From Martinezella rhizogenes (GTDB taxonomy: Bacteria > Pseudomonadota > Alphaproteobacteria > Rhizobiales > Rhizobiaceae), in NCBI RefSeq assembly GCF_000799715.1, contig NZ_JUHG01000011.1, positions 1,178,001 through 1,242,000 on the forward strand: a DNA stretch of 64,000 nucleotides. Direction: 5' to 3'. This document shows positions 38,814 to 46,690 of the stretch, one piece after another (positions within the stretch are counted from its first letter, which is position 1; the number at the start of each line of letters is the position of its first letter). The notes beneath the pieces were generated by a model. That model made no database searches, was not told where the DNA came from, and saw only the letters and a list, made by a program, of their open reading frames with translations. The position numbers and the translations under genes were made by a program.

Positions 38814-39608
38814 ATGCTCGCGACATTTGAAAAAGCAGCCCTTGAGGCAGGTAAGGCCATTTTGGAGGTCTACCGCGCGGGCTATGCTGTCGCCTTGAAG
38901 CAGGACCAGAGCCCCGTCACCCTCGCAGACGAGCGCGCCGAACATATCATTCTCGATCATCTGTCCCGCGACTTTCCGGAGATCCCCGCAATTGCCGAGG
39001 AATCGGTGGCAGCCGGCAGGATTCCCGACATTCGCGGCCGCTCCTTCTTCCTCGTCGATCCGCTGGACGGCACGCGGGAATTTATCGAGCATCGCGACGA
39101 GTTCACCGTCAACATCGCCTATATCCACAATGGTGTCCCTGTCGCCGGGATCGTTTTCGCGCCGGCACTCGGCATTGCCTTCACCGGAGAAGGCGGCGAG
39201 GCGCGTAAGCTCGTCATTTCGGACACTTTCACCGTCGCCGACCGCTCGATCATTGCCGTGCGCGGGCGGCCCGACAGGCTGCTGGCGCTTGCAAGCCGCT
39301 GCAACAGCAGCCCGAGAACGGACAGTTTCCTTGAGGAAAATGCCGTCTCCGCCTGCACCTCGATCGGTTCCTCGCTGAAATTCTGTCTTCTTGCCGAAGG
39401 CAAGGCCGACGTTTATCCACGCTTCACCCGCACGATGGAATGGGACACGGCTGCCGGCGATGCCGTATTGCGCGCCGCGGGCGGCTCGACCGTCACGCTC
39501 GACGGCCATCTCCTCGCCTACGGAAAGACCGACCAGAGCGAAGATTCCGACTTCGCCAACCCCAATTTCATCTGCTGGGGCGGAAAGAAAAATCTGGTCG
39601 ACGCCTAG
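38814..39608 (+). CDS. cysQ: 3'(2'),5'-bisphosphate nucleotidase CysQ
   Basis: 264 residues of the inositol-monophosphatase superfamily. The metal-binding motifs 'AIAEESVA' and 'DPLDGTREFIEHRDEFTVNI' are present, and the C-terminal metal Asp is in 'TMEWDTAAGDAVLRAAGG'. CysQ removes 3'-phosphoadenosine 5'-phosphate made in sulfate assimilation. It stands alone on the plus strand between the sox operon and sciP. Confidence 0.92.
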   Translation: MLATFEKAALEAGKAILEVYRAGYAVALKQDQSPVTLADERAEHIILDHLSRDFPEIPAIAEESVAAGRIPDIRGRSFFLVDPLDGTREFIEHRDEFTVNIAYIHNGVPVAGIVFAPALGIAFTGEGGEARKLVISDTFTVADRSIIAVRGRPDRLLALASRCNSSPRTDSFLEENAVSACTSIGSSLKFCLLAEGKADVYPRFTRTMEWDTAAGDAVLRAAGGSTVTLDGHLLAYGKTDQSEDSDFANPNFICWGGKKNLVDA

Positions 39609-39764
39609 TTTTCGATCCTGAAACGTAAGTTTTTACTGACAAAAAATAGTAGCGAAGTCTGTTTTCTCCTACGAATTATAGGGGCTTGCTTGGCTTGTGG
39701 CTGCACTGCGCCGGCTGCAAATCAGCCTGCTGCCGCTTTTCTTAAAATTCTTAGCAAAGTGTTA

Positions 39765-39776
39765 CTAAGCGCTTAG
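39765..39776. promoter_or_regulatory. Perfect 12-bp palindrome upstream of sciP
   Basis: CTAAGCGCTTAG, 64 bases before the sciP start, in an AT-rich tract. It may be a regulator site; no named factor is claimed. A CcrM-type GAGTC lies at 39833-39837, directly before the ATG. Confidence 0.4.
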
Positions 39777-39839
39777 GCAATTTTTAAATGTGGCAAGCTA
39801 GAGTGGCTCTTGTGGTCTTGAGTATGTGTAGAGAGTCCA

Positions 39840-40115
39840 ATGACCGAAATGATACGTCCCCGAGTAAAGTATGTCATCGGCCCCGATGGCAGCCCGCTGA
39901 CGATAGCCGACCTGCCGCCGCCGAATACGCGCCGCTGGGTTATCCGTCGTAAGGCCGAGGTTGTCGCCGCTGTGCGCGGTGGCCTGCTGAGCTTGGAAGA
40001 AGCCTGCGAACGTTATACGCTCACTGTCGAAGAGTTCCTTTCCTGGCAGTCGTCCATCAATTCCCATGGCCTCGCCGGCCTGCGGACGACCCGCATACAG
40101 CAGTATCGTCACTGA
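39840..40115 (+). CDS. sciP: CtrA inhibitory protein SciP (DUF1153)
   Basis: 91 residues. The sequence 'LPPPNTRRWVIRRKAEVVAA' followed by 'GGLLSLEEACERYTLTVEEF' is a helix-turn-helix highly conserved in Alphaproteobacteria as DUF1153/SciP. In Caulobacter SciP binds CtrA and blocks transcription from CtrA-activated promoters in G1. An in-frame ATG at 39849 is also possible. Its position 2.2 kb from ctrA, with chpT beyond, supports the cell-cycle role. Confidence 0.93.
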   Translation: MTEMIRPRVKYVIGPDGSPLTIADLPPPNTRRWVIRRKAEVVAAVRGGLLSLEEACERYTLTVEEFLSWQSSINSHGLAGLRTTRIQQYRH

Positions 40116-40459
40116 CGATTGCAGCCGCCGCGATATCCATTTGATCTTCGTTTCGGGCCTCCTTCCCTCCTCGACGGGATAAGAAGAAGGCCCGAAATCA
40201 TGATGCAGCCAGCGTAAAAACCACAGACCTGGCTGGATGGACGTCGCGGCAAGCCCGCCTGTTTTGGCGATGGCCAAACGGCCGTTGGAAGCCACACTTG
40301 GCACATCAAGCACAAAATCCGTCCAACTAGACTGTTTGATGTTCTCCTGAATATCGACGCGATATTCGAGAAGGAGACGATGCGTTGCCGATTTCACCGG
40401 TTGGCAGCTCGCCTTCCGCATGTCAATCTTCCCAATATTCAACATTTGGGAGGCTGATC

Positions 40460-40741
40460 ATGGATATTCGCAACGAAAACAATGCGTCAGGCGGCCGCTA
40501 TGTCGCGGCGGTCGAGGGCCACGAGGCCGAGATGACCTTTTCTCGCGCCTCCCCAAGCCTTATCATTGTCGATCATACCGGTGTTCCGGATGCGCTTCGC
40601 GGCAAGGGCGTCGGCCAGGCACTCGCCCTTCATGCCGTTGAGGAAGCCCGCCGCGGCGGCTGGAAGATCATCCCGCTCTGCCCTTTTTTCAAGGCACAGT
40701 CCCTGCGTCATGCGGAATGGCATGATGTTGTGAATATGTAG
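40460..40741 (+). CDS. small GNAT-type N-acetyltransferase
   Basis: 93 residues; GGGAGG is well spaced before the ATG at 40460. 'LIIVDHTGVPDALRGKGVGQ' followed by 'ALALHAVEEARRGGWKIIPL' and 'CPFFKAQSLRH' is the short YjdJ-like single-domain GNAT pattern (a GNAT-like family of about 90 residues binding acetyl-CoA). The target is unknown. Confidence 0.85.
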   Translation: MDIRNENNASGGRYVAAVEGHEAEMTFSRASPSLIIVDHTGVPDALRGKGVGQALALHAVEEARRGGWKIIPLCPFFKAQSLRHAEWHDVVNM

Positions 40742-40766
40742 GCGACCGATAAGAAAATTTGTGAAT

Positions 40767-40785
40767 TTTACTTATCTCAAGTAAA
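40767..40785 (+). promoter_or_regulatory. Candidate antitoxin operator upstream of parD
   Basis: Inverted repeat TTTACTT-atctc-AAGTAAA, 27 bases before the parD start. A second, smaller repeat (CTCTC-aatag-GAGAG, 40792-40806) overlaps the ribosome-binding site. Both fit autoregulation by a ParD dimer. Confidence 0.6.
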
Positions 40786-40811
40786 GTAGGCCTCTCAATA
40801 GGAGAGCTTAC

Positions 40812-41078
40812 ATGGCGACCATGACCGTGTCCCTTCCCGACCAGATGAAAGACTGGATCGAGACCCAAATTCGCAAGGGTGAATATGCCAGCACCAGCGA
40901 TTATGTGCGCGACCTTGTCCGCAAAGACCGCGCGCGGCGTGGCGAAGATTACACGATCGAAGAATTGCGCGCGATTGTTACGGATGCCAGAGCCGGCGGC
41001 ATGAGCGATCGAACCACGGATGAGATTTTTGCCGAGGCGGAGCAGGTTGCTCGTGCCAGAGGCTTAGTACGTGAGTGA
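40812..41078 (+). CDS. parD: type II antitoxin, ParD family
   Basis: 88 residues with an N-terminal ribbon-helix-helix 'MATMTVSLPDQMKDWIETQI' and 'YASTSDYVRDLVRKDRARRG', typical of ParD/CopG antitoxins. The C-terminal half (about 45-88) would wrap the toxin. GGAGAG lies just upstream. It overlaps the toxin gene by 8 bases, the usual antitoxin-first arrangement. Confidence 0.92.
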   Translation: MATMTVSLPDQMKDWIETQIRKGEYASTSDYVRDLVRKDRARRGEDYTIEELRAIVTDARAGGMSDRTTDEIFAEAEQVARARGLVRE

Positions 41079-41361
41079 ATATCAGTTATCTCGACGTGCC
41101 GACCGGGAACTTTTTGAGACATTTCTTGATAGCATCGACATGTTTGGCCTGCTTCAGGCGCGGAAATATCGCGATGAGCTAACCCACTGCTTTGAGCTAT
41201 TGGCAGAAAATCCCAATATGGGGCGTCAAGATGAGACTCTCGGAACAGCCGTCAGACGACACGAGCATAAAAGCCATATTATTCTTTATGAGCAAAATAC
41301 GGCAGGGGTGGCCATTCTCGCCATCGTTCATAGCCGCAGCTCTCGCAGGCTTAAACTTTAA
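41071..41361 (+). CDS. parE: type II toxin, ParE family
   Basis: 96 residues from a GTG start inside the end of parD. RelE/ParE-fold features are visible: 'LSRRADRELFETFLDSIDMF', 'CFELLAENPNMGRQ', 'AVRRHEHKSHIILYEQ' and the C-terminal 'AILAIVHSRSSRRLKL'. ParE toxins poison DNA gyrase; RelE relatives cleave mRNA. The gene is intact. The pair sits between sciP and ctrA. Confidence 0.9.
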   Translation: MSEYQLSRRADRELFETFLDSIDMFGLLQARKYRDELTHCFELLAENPNMGRQDETLGTAVRRHEHKSHIILYEQNTAGVAILAIVHSRSSRRLKL

Positions 41362-41389
41362 CGCCATCAACGGCGCCCATATCTCCTGA

Positions 41390-41440
41390 AAACACCAAAA
41401 ACCGTGCATGGCCGGCCCACTCACGGCCAGTCATGCACGG
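41390..41440 (-). terminator. Terminator downstream of fliJ
   Basis: A 9-bp stem (CCGTGCATG at 41402-41410 with 41432-41440) with inner complementary arms; on the minus strand it is followed by TTTTTGGTGTTTT. About 100 bases beyond the fliJ stop. Confidence 0.75.
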
Positions 41441-41540
41441 CTCTCGTGCCGTTCCCGCCGCTTTCCGTATCCCCCGGAAAACATTCCGATTTCGGAACAT
41501 AGTCGGCTTGGGGTCAACAGCTCGCGACGGAATGGTTACA

Positions 41541-41897
41541 TCAGGCGCGCGCCCTTACCGGACCCGAGCCGTCACGCTCTTCCAAGGCTGCCGCCTTGGC
41601 ATATTCGGCCTGCATTTCTTCCAGCGAAGTTTCCAACGCCTCTTCCTGCACCTGCAATTCCCGGATCGACACCTGCAGATTGTCCGCGCGCTGACGTGCG
41701 GCCTTGGCAAATGTCGGGTAGGCAAAGTGGCTCGGGTCGACAATGCCGGACTTTTTCTCTTCCAGCACGATCTGGCTCTCCAGATCCTTTGTCATGCGGT
41801 CGAATTCCGCCATCATCATCTGCAATTGCTGCAGCTGACGGCGTTTTTCGTTCACCTGAAACTCTTTCAGGCGCGTTAGGCTCTCACGTGACTTCAT
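41541..41897 (-). CDS. fliJ: flagellar export chaperone FliJ (rhizobial type)
   Basis: 118 residues, almost wholly coiled coil, beginning 'MKSRESLTRLKEFQVNEKRR' and carrying 'QLQQLQMMMAEFDRM' and 'HFAYPTFAKAARQRADNLQ'. This is the protein annotated as FliJ next to ctrA in rhizobia. FliJ assists the flagellar type III export ATPase. GGGAG lies 8 bases before the ATG at 41897, which is preferred to 41903. It diverges from ctrA. Confidence 0.85.
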   Translation of the reverse strand: MKSRESLTRLKEFQVNEKRRQLQQLQMMMAEFDRMTKDLESQIVLEEKKSGIVDPSHFAYPTFAKAARQRADNLQVSIRELQVQEEALETSLEEMQAEYAKAAALEERDGSGPVRARA

Positions 41898-42337
41898 ACG
41901 CATTACTCCCGTGATGCGAGACCCCGGCTCTCGATAAAATGACCCGCCGCGCCGCTTTGAGACGGTTTGGTTAAAAAAATTTCCAGCGATCTTAATAAAA
42001 ACCTACCGCTGGTAACCTTTCGTTTACGGGCATCGTTAATGATAGGGGCAATGATTTAAGGGTCAGTAAATGCCGCAGTCGGAATTCGATATGTCGGCAT
42101 AGGCGAGTCGAATGAATCACTTGGCGTGTCTTCTTAATGCAACACTTTAGGATTGATATTTGCCGATTGTCTTTGGAAAACAGTGCAATGGAAAAATTAT
42201 TTAATAAATTCGATACGACTTGCCAGAGTGAATCAGAATTTGTTAACCATTCCATGGCAGCTTCCAAATCAGGCAGTGATTTGTTCGGTATCGCGTAGGG
42301 GGCTGACGACCTTTCGGCGGCGGTAAAGGGGATAATT
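41898..42337. promoter_or_regulatory. ctrA-fliJ divergent control region
   Basis: 440 bases, AT-rich, no credible gene. It holds three CcrM-type GANTC sites (42105-42109, 42114-42118, 42230-42234) and a CtrA-like half-site TTAACCAT at 42243-42250. In Caulobacter ctrA is timed by GANTC methylation and by CtrA autoregulation, and this arrangement is consistent with that. Exact promoters were not fixed. Confidence 0.7.
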
Positions 42338-43039
42338 ATGCGGGTTCTACTCATTGAAGACGATAGCGCGACAGCGCAGAGCATCGAGCTGATGCTTAAA
42401 TCCGAAAGTTTCAACGTCTACACCACCGATCTCGGTGAAGAAGGCGTGGATCTTGGAAAGCTCTACGACTACGACATCATTCTGCTCGATCTTAACCTTC
42501 CCGACATGTCCGGCTACGAAGTGCTTCGTACCCTGCGCCTGTCGAAGGTAAAGACACCGATCCTCATTCTCTCCGGCATGGCCGGTATTGAAGACAAGGT
42601 TCGCGGTCTCGGCTTCGGTGCAGACGACTATATGACCAAACCCTTTCACAAGGATGAATTGGTCGCACGAATTCACGCCATTGTCCGCCGTTCCAAGGGC
42701 CATGCCCAGTCGGTGATCATGACCGGCGAACTGATCGTCAATCTCGACGCCAAGACCGTCGAAGTCGGCGGCCAGCGCGTGCATCTGACGGGCAAGGAAT
42801 ACCAGATGCTGGAGCTGCTTTCGCTCCGCAAGGGCACCACGCTCACCAAGGAAATGTTCCTGAACCACCTTTATGGCGGCATGGACGAGCCGGAACTGAA
42901 GATTATCGACGTCTTCATCTGCAAGCTGCGCAAGAAGCTCGCAAATGCTGCCGGCGGCGCCAACTATATCGAAACCGTCTGGGGCCGTGGCTATGTGCTG
43001 CGCGAACCCGACAACCACGAGCTAGCCGAAAGCGCCTGA
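42338..43039 (+). CDS. ctrA: cell-cycle master regulator CtrA
   Basis: 233 residues beginning '[20 protein letters not shown]', the near-invariant CtrA N-terminus. The receiver has D51 in '[16 protein letters not shown]' and Lys in '[20 protein letters not shown]'. The OmpR-type winged helix contains '[20 protein letters not shown]' and '[15 protein letters not shown]'. CtrA controls division, flagella and DNA methylation genes and is phosphorylated through CckA-ChpT. The C-terminus ends in an Ala-type tail, the normal site of ClpXP recognition. A strong terminator follows. Confidence 0.98.
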   Translation: MRVLLIEDDSATAQSIELMLKSESFNVYTTDLGEEGVDLGKLYDYDIILLDLNLPDMSGYEVLRTLRLSKVKTPILILSGMAGIEDKVRGLGFGADDYMTKPFHKDELVARIHAIVRRSKGHAQSVIMTGELIVNLDAKTVEVGGQRVHLTGKEYQMLELLSLRKGTTLTKEMFLNHLYGGMDEPELKIIDVFICKLRKKLANAAGGANYIETVWGRGYVLREPDNHELAESA

Positions 43040-43069
43040 GCCGCCCGCCCCACACCGCCGCACCAATCG

Positions 43070-43098
43070 AAATCCCGCCGCATCAGGCGGGATTTTTT
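43070..43098 (+). terminator. Rho-independent terminator of ctrA
   Basis: A 10-bp stem (AAATCCCGCC at 43070-43079 with 43086-43095), 6-base loop and a T run to 43098; 30 bases after the stop. Confidence 0.93.
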
Positions 43099-43120
43099 AT
43101 TGTCCATCTCTCCGGGCAGT

Positions 43121-43143
43121 AAAAAGCCGCCCAAAGAGGCGGC
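43121..43143 (-). terminator. Terminator of the receiver-protein gene
   Basis: Stem GCCGCC (43126-43131) with GGCGGC (43138-43143); on the minus strand it is followed by TTTTT. It faces the ctrA terminator. Confidence 0.8.
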
Positions 43144-43171
43144 CGTCATTCATCGAATAGCTCAGATTTGA

Positions 43172-43534
43172 TCAGGCAGCGATGGCGCGGTTGCCGAAGA
43201 CGGCTGTCAAGATCTTGCGGTCGAAGGGCTTCAGCAGGAAATCGGTGGCGCCGGCCCGCTTTCCGGCCATCAGCTTGCGCAGATCCGCCTCGATGACACA
43301 GTAATAGATCTTCACGTCCTTGCCGTTCGGCATGGCGCGGATATTGGCGATCAGGCCAAGCGCGCCGTCCATGCCGGCATCGACGATCAGATAGTCAGGC
43401 ATCTCAGCCTGGCAGCGCTTCAAAGCCTCACCTGCATCACCGGCTTCGCTCACGAGGAAATCCAGCTCTGACAGAATGCGCTTGCCGACCTTGCGTACGA
43501 CATCCGATGCATCCGTAATCATGAACCGCTGCAT
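43172..43534 (-). CDS. stand-alone receiver protein between ctrA and chpT
   Basis: 120 residues, a single CheY-like domain. The ATG at 43534 has AAGGAG upstream. The putative phospho-Asp is in 'YLIVDAGMDGALG', and the Lys is in 'FLLKPFDRKI'. Other switch residues deviate: the acidic pair reads 'ITDASDVVR' (second Asp is Ala), and the usual Thr/Ser position in 'VKIYYCVIEA' looks like Cys. Phosphorylation chemistry may therefore be altered. It is not CpdR or DivK by sequence. It lies 208 bases downstream of chpT on the same strand, but a terminator separates them. A link to the CckA-ChpT relay is inferred from position. Confidence 0.85.
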   Translation of the reverse strand: MQRFMITDASDVVRKVGKRILSELDFLVSEAGDAGEALKRCQAEMPDYLIVDAGMDGALGLIANIRAMPNGKDVKIYYCVIEADLRKLMAGKRAGATDFLLKPFDRKILTAVFGNRAIAA

Positions 43535-43678
43535 TATCCGCTCCTTCGCGCCCGGTCGCCATCGATCGGGCACCAACCTCAAATTGGAACGATAGGCGCG
43601 CGAGGCTAAGGATTCGTTACCGTTATATTGTCAATTGCGCGAACGATCGAAAGATTGCACGCACACGCACCGACACAC

Positions 43679-43715
43679 GTAAAAATACCCCCGCGGCCGT
43701 TTTGGGCTGCGAGGG
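43679..43715 (-). terminator. Terminator of chpT
   Basis: Imperfect 11-bp GC-rich stem (43688-43698 with 43705-43715, one wobble and one mismatch), then TATTTTTAC on the minus strand, 28 bases after the chpT stop. Confidence 0.75.
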
Positions 43716-43742
43716 CTTCGAAAATGATCCTGCGAAAGCCGA

Positions 43743-44390
43743 CTATTCGCCGCGCATTGTAGCGATGAACGTCAGCTCTTCCGGCGTGGCTTTATAGGAA
43801 AGTTCCATGCCGCTCTCGTCAGCCAGAAGCACCGTGTAATAAGGCTGGACCGAATGGGCATCGACCGCCTCTTCCAGCGTGCCGGAGCAGATTTCCGCGA
43901 ATTTCGGCGGCACGCGCATCAGCCGGCCCTTGGTCGTGATCGTGAACTTGGCGTCAAGATCGGGATTTTCCAGCACCACGTCGATATTGCCGCCGCGCGG
44001 GATCGAGCCATAGGCAACGAGGAAGAGATTGAGCAGCAGCTTCACGCGGTTTTTGGGAATGATCGCGCGCGGGCCGGTCCAGCTTACCTCGGCCTTCTTC
44101 TCTGCGGCGGCGAATTCCTTGGCAGCGCGTTCAGCCTCGCCCGTATCGATCGAGGCGCCAACCGAGCCGGAGGCGCCGAAAGCAAGGCGTGCGAATTTGA
44201 GGCGGACCGAAGCATTGAGCGCGCTGGTGCGGATCAGGTCCATGGCATCGGCATCGGAACCGCCCTCATCGAGCAGCTCCAGGCCATTGTTGATCGCCCC
44301 GACCGGCGAGATCACATCATGGCAGACGCGGCTGCATAGCAGCGCGGCCAGATCCGGTCCGGTCAAGGTGAGGTTCGGATTCTTCGACAT
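43743..44390 (-). CDS. chpT: histidine phosphotransferase ChpT
   Basis: 215 residues. The dimerisation/phosphotransfer helix carries the phospho-His in 'LLCSRVCHDVISPVGAINNG' (near residue 24), and a degenerate HATPase-like domain follows ('ISPVGAINNGLELLDEGGSD' to 'GMELSYKATPEELTFIATM'). ChpT passes phosphate from CckA to CtrA and CpdR. It is divergent from the EipA-like gene and read toward ctrA. The promoter gap holds a CtrA-like box. Confidence 0.92.
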   Translation of the reverse strand: MSKNPNLTLTGPDLAALLCSRVCHDVISPVGAINNGLELLDEGGSDADAMDLIRTSALNASVRLKFARLAFGASGSVGASIDTGEAERAAKEFAAAEKKAEVSWTGPRAIIPKNRVKLLLNLFLVAYGSIPRGGNIDVVLENPDLDAKFTITTKGRLMRVPPKFAEICSGTLEEAVDAHSVQPYYTVLLADESGMELSYKATPEELTFIATMRGE

Positions 44391-44508
44391 TCATTGTCTC
44401 CTGAATGCTGACAAGGCGGAACGCCGTATGATTTTACGTTGCCACGGCAAGATTGCTCGAGGATTGCCGCTGGCGGCGTACCACTCGCCATAAAGACACC
44501 ATATTTGG

Positions 44509-44523
44509 TAAACCGATTGTTAA
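44509..44523. promoter_or_regulatory. CtrA-like box between chpT and the DUF1134 gene
   Basis: TAAA-N7-TTAA, one base from the TTAA-N7-TTAA consensus. A GAATC methylation site is at 44572-44576. It lies in the 297-base divergent gap, so it could serve either gene. Confidence 0.5.
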
Positions 44524-44687
44524 GATGATCGACGCAAAATGCATTCATCACCACCAGACTTTTTCGCGCGCGAATCGCTATGCGGAAATCGGGCGGAACA
44601 GTCTGGACTGGGGAGCGAGGCATATCCGGCGCGTTCAAGCGAATGCGCCATGCATCCGCTCCCAATCGCACCGACCATGATGAACGG

Positions 44688-45311
44688 ATGACTGACATGC
44701 GCTATCAACTCCTGAAGAGAATGCCCAGCCCCGGCTCCAGAACGGTAGGCCTGGGCTTGATATTGGCCATCGTTGCGTTCGTGAGCTTCGCGTTGCCTGT
44801 TCGTCAGGCGGCGGCGGCGCCAACCAACAACCACTATTCGATGCAAGAAATCGTCGATGCCGGACACTCCTTCTTTGGCTCCACCAGCGGCGGCCTCGCC
44901 AAGGTGGTTGAGCGCGCCTTCCAGCAATATGGCTTGCCGAACGGTTATATCCTCGGCCAGGAAGGCTCTGGCGCCTTTATCGCCGGCCTGACCTATGGCG
45001 AAGGCCAGCTCAATACCAAGAATGCCGGAGAGCACTCGCTCTATTGGCAGGGTCCCTCGCTCGGCCTCGATTATGGTGGCCAGGGCGCCCGCGTCATGAT
45101 GCTCGTCTATGACCTGCCGAGCATCAACAGCGTCTACACCCGCTTCGGCGGCGTCAGCGGCCAGGCCTTCATCGTCGCCGGCTTCGGCATGACGGTGCTG
45201 AAGAACAACAACATCGTCCTGGTGCCGATCCGCACCGGCCTCGGTGCCCGCCTCGGTGTCAATCTCGGCTATCTCAAGGTGACGCCGAGCGCCACATGGA
45301 ACCCCTTCTGA
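44688..45311 (+). CDS. eipA: periplasmic DUF1134 protein, EipA-like
   Basis: 207 residues from the ATG at 44688; a second ATG at 44697 is equally possible. The signal sequence runs to 'VRQAAAAP', and the mature DUF1134 domain follows ('QEIVDAGHSFFGSTSGGLAK', 'GLDYGGQGARVMMLVYDLPS', 'RIGAR/LGARLGVNLGYLKVT'-type end). In Brucella the DUF1134 protein EipA is periplasmic, supports envelope integrity and is activated by CtrA. Its place beside chpT and a CtrA-like box agrees with that. The symbol is by homology to Brucella. Confidence 0.85.
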   Translation: MTDMRYQLLKRMPSPGSRTVGLGLILAIVAFVSFALPVRQAAAAPTNNHYSMQEIVDAGHSFFGSTSGGLAKVVERAFQQYGLPNGYILGQEGSGAFIAGLTYGEGQLNTKNAGEHSLYWQGPSLGLDYGGQGARVMMLVYDLPSINSVYTRFGGVSGQAFIVAGFGMTVLKNNNIVLVPIRTGLGARLGVNLGYLKVTPSATWNPF

Positions 45312-45350
45312 GCCTCCGGACGATATCTCCTCCCGTGCACTCGATCTCCT

Positions 45351-45380
45351 GGCCCGCGTCGATCGCGGGTCTTTTCTTGT
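45351..45380 (+). terminator. Terminator of the DUF1134 gene
   Basis: Stem GGCCCGCG (45351-45358) with CGCGGGTC (45364-45371), one G-T pair, then TTTTCTT. Confidence 0.8.
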
Positions 45381-45496
45381 TGGGAACCTCGGCGCGCCGG
45401 TAAACCATATCCGATTTAAACCCTTGCCCGCCGGCCTACCCCCATGCTTAATCAATTCACCAATATCGAAAACAACTCCCAGATGCAGGCAGTGCC

Positions 45497-46663
45497 GTGA
45501 TTGAATTTGCTCTTTTGTTCGGATTGGGCTTTCTGACCGCCGCCTTTCTGGCCTTCCTGGTTGCGCCCGCGATCCACCGCCGTATCGTTTGGTTCACGGA
45601 AAAGCGGCTGAAGGCCACGATGCCGCTAAGCCCGCAGGAAGTGCGGGCGCAGAAGGATATGGCACGCGCACTCTTCGCCGCCGAAAACGCCAAGACCGAA
45701 CAGCGGCTCACCCAGGAACGTGACAAGGGCGTCGCGCTACAAATACACAATGGCAAGCTCCTGCAGGAAGCCAGCCGTTTTGCCGCCGAAAGCAGCGAAT
45801 TGCAGACGCGCATCGACGATCTGGAGGCCGAGGCCGGCGAGCTGCGCTCCCGCCTGCGCCGTGAGGAAAGCTATATCAGCCAGCTCAAATCCGGCGTGCA
45901 TACAGCAGAGCAGACAAGTACCGAGAAGGATGCCGACATCGACAGCCTGCGCAAGCGGATGACCAAGATGGCCGCGGATGCTGATAATCTGAAGATCGAT
46001 CTGGCGGCCCGGGAAACCGAACTCGAAAGCCTGAAACTTCGCATCAACACGCTGCGGGACGAGCGTGATACGCTTCGCCAGGACCTGAACCAGGCAAGTC
46101 AGCGTGCCAAGGATGCCGAATTGTTGCTGAGACAGGAAAGCGACAAAGCCCGGCGGCTAGACGAACGACTAAACCGGGAGATTGCCGGCAATGCCGACAA
46201 GGAAACCGCGATGGCGCGCCTGAAGGAAAAACTGGAAGCTGCCAATGGCGAAACGCGGCCGGCCGGCCGGCCGCCGCGTGCCGCCAATCTCGTCTCTTCC
46301 GCCAAGCGGACCAATGGCGCGAAACCGCCAGCCGAACCGGCTATCATGGAAACTGCTGACAATAACGCCAACGCATCGGAACCGGAGCGCACCGTGGAAG
46401 ACGACATCGCTCACATGACGGAAGAAGTCCGCAATCGCGCCGCGGCCCTTTCGGACCGCCTGTCCAAATCGCGCTCGCCGGCGCATGATCAGGCCATGCG
46501 CGAGGAAATCGCCGTCATCGCCGCCAACATGGTGGCCCTAACCGCCCGCCGGGAAGGCGATCAATCGCCGATCTTCGACCTCCTGCCGAAGGAAACGATC
46601 CCCACCGAACAGGGCGCGCGCCTCAGCCTTGCCCATCGCGCCGCCGCCCTCCTGCGGAAATAG
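45497..46663 (+). CDS. membrane-anchored coiled-coil protein of unknown function
   Basis: 388 residues from a GTG start. One N-terminal membrane helix (residues 3-27) is followed by a long coiled coil (~60-250) rich in Glu, Arg, Leu and Ala. A Pro/Ala linker (~250-300) and a short conserved-looking C-terminal helical region ('TVEDDIAHMTEEVRNRAAAL', then 'MREEIAVIAANMVALTARRE') follow. The layout resembles envelope spacer or cell-division scaffolds, but I do not recognise a named family. It stands alone on the plus strand between eipA and a convergent RNA methyltransferase gene. Confidence 0.8.
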   Translation: MIEFALLFGLGFLTAAFLAFLVAPAIHRRIVWFTEKRLKATMPLSPQEVRAQKDMARALFAAENAKTEQRLTQERDKGVALQIHNGKLLQEASRFAAESSELQTRIDDLEAEAGELRSRLRREESYISQLKSGVHTAEQTSTEKDADIDSLRKRMTKMAADADNLKIDLAARETELESLKLRINTLRDERDTLRQDLNQASQRAKDAELLLRQESDKARRLDERLNREIAGNADKETAMARLKEKLEAANGETRPAGRPPRAANLVSSAKRTNGAKPPAEPAIMETADNNANASEPERTVEDDIAHMTEEVRNRAAALSDRLSKSRSPAHDQAMREEIAVIAANMVALTARREGDQSPIFDLLPKETIPTEQGARLSLAHRAAALLRK

Positions 46664-46690
46664 CCGCAGGCGCTCGGCAAGGGCCAAAAT

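Noticed and set aside
41971..41995. TTAA...TTAA pair upstream of ctrA as a full CtrA box
   Set aside because: The half-sites are 17 bases apart rather than 7.
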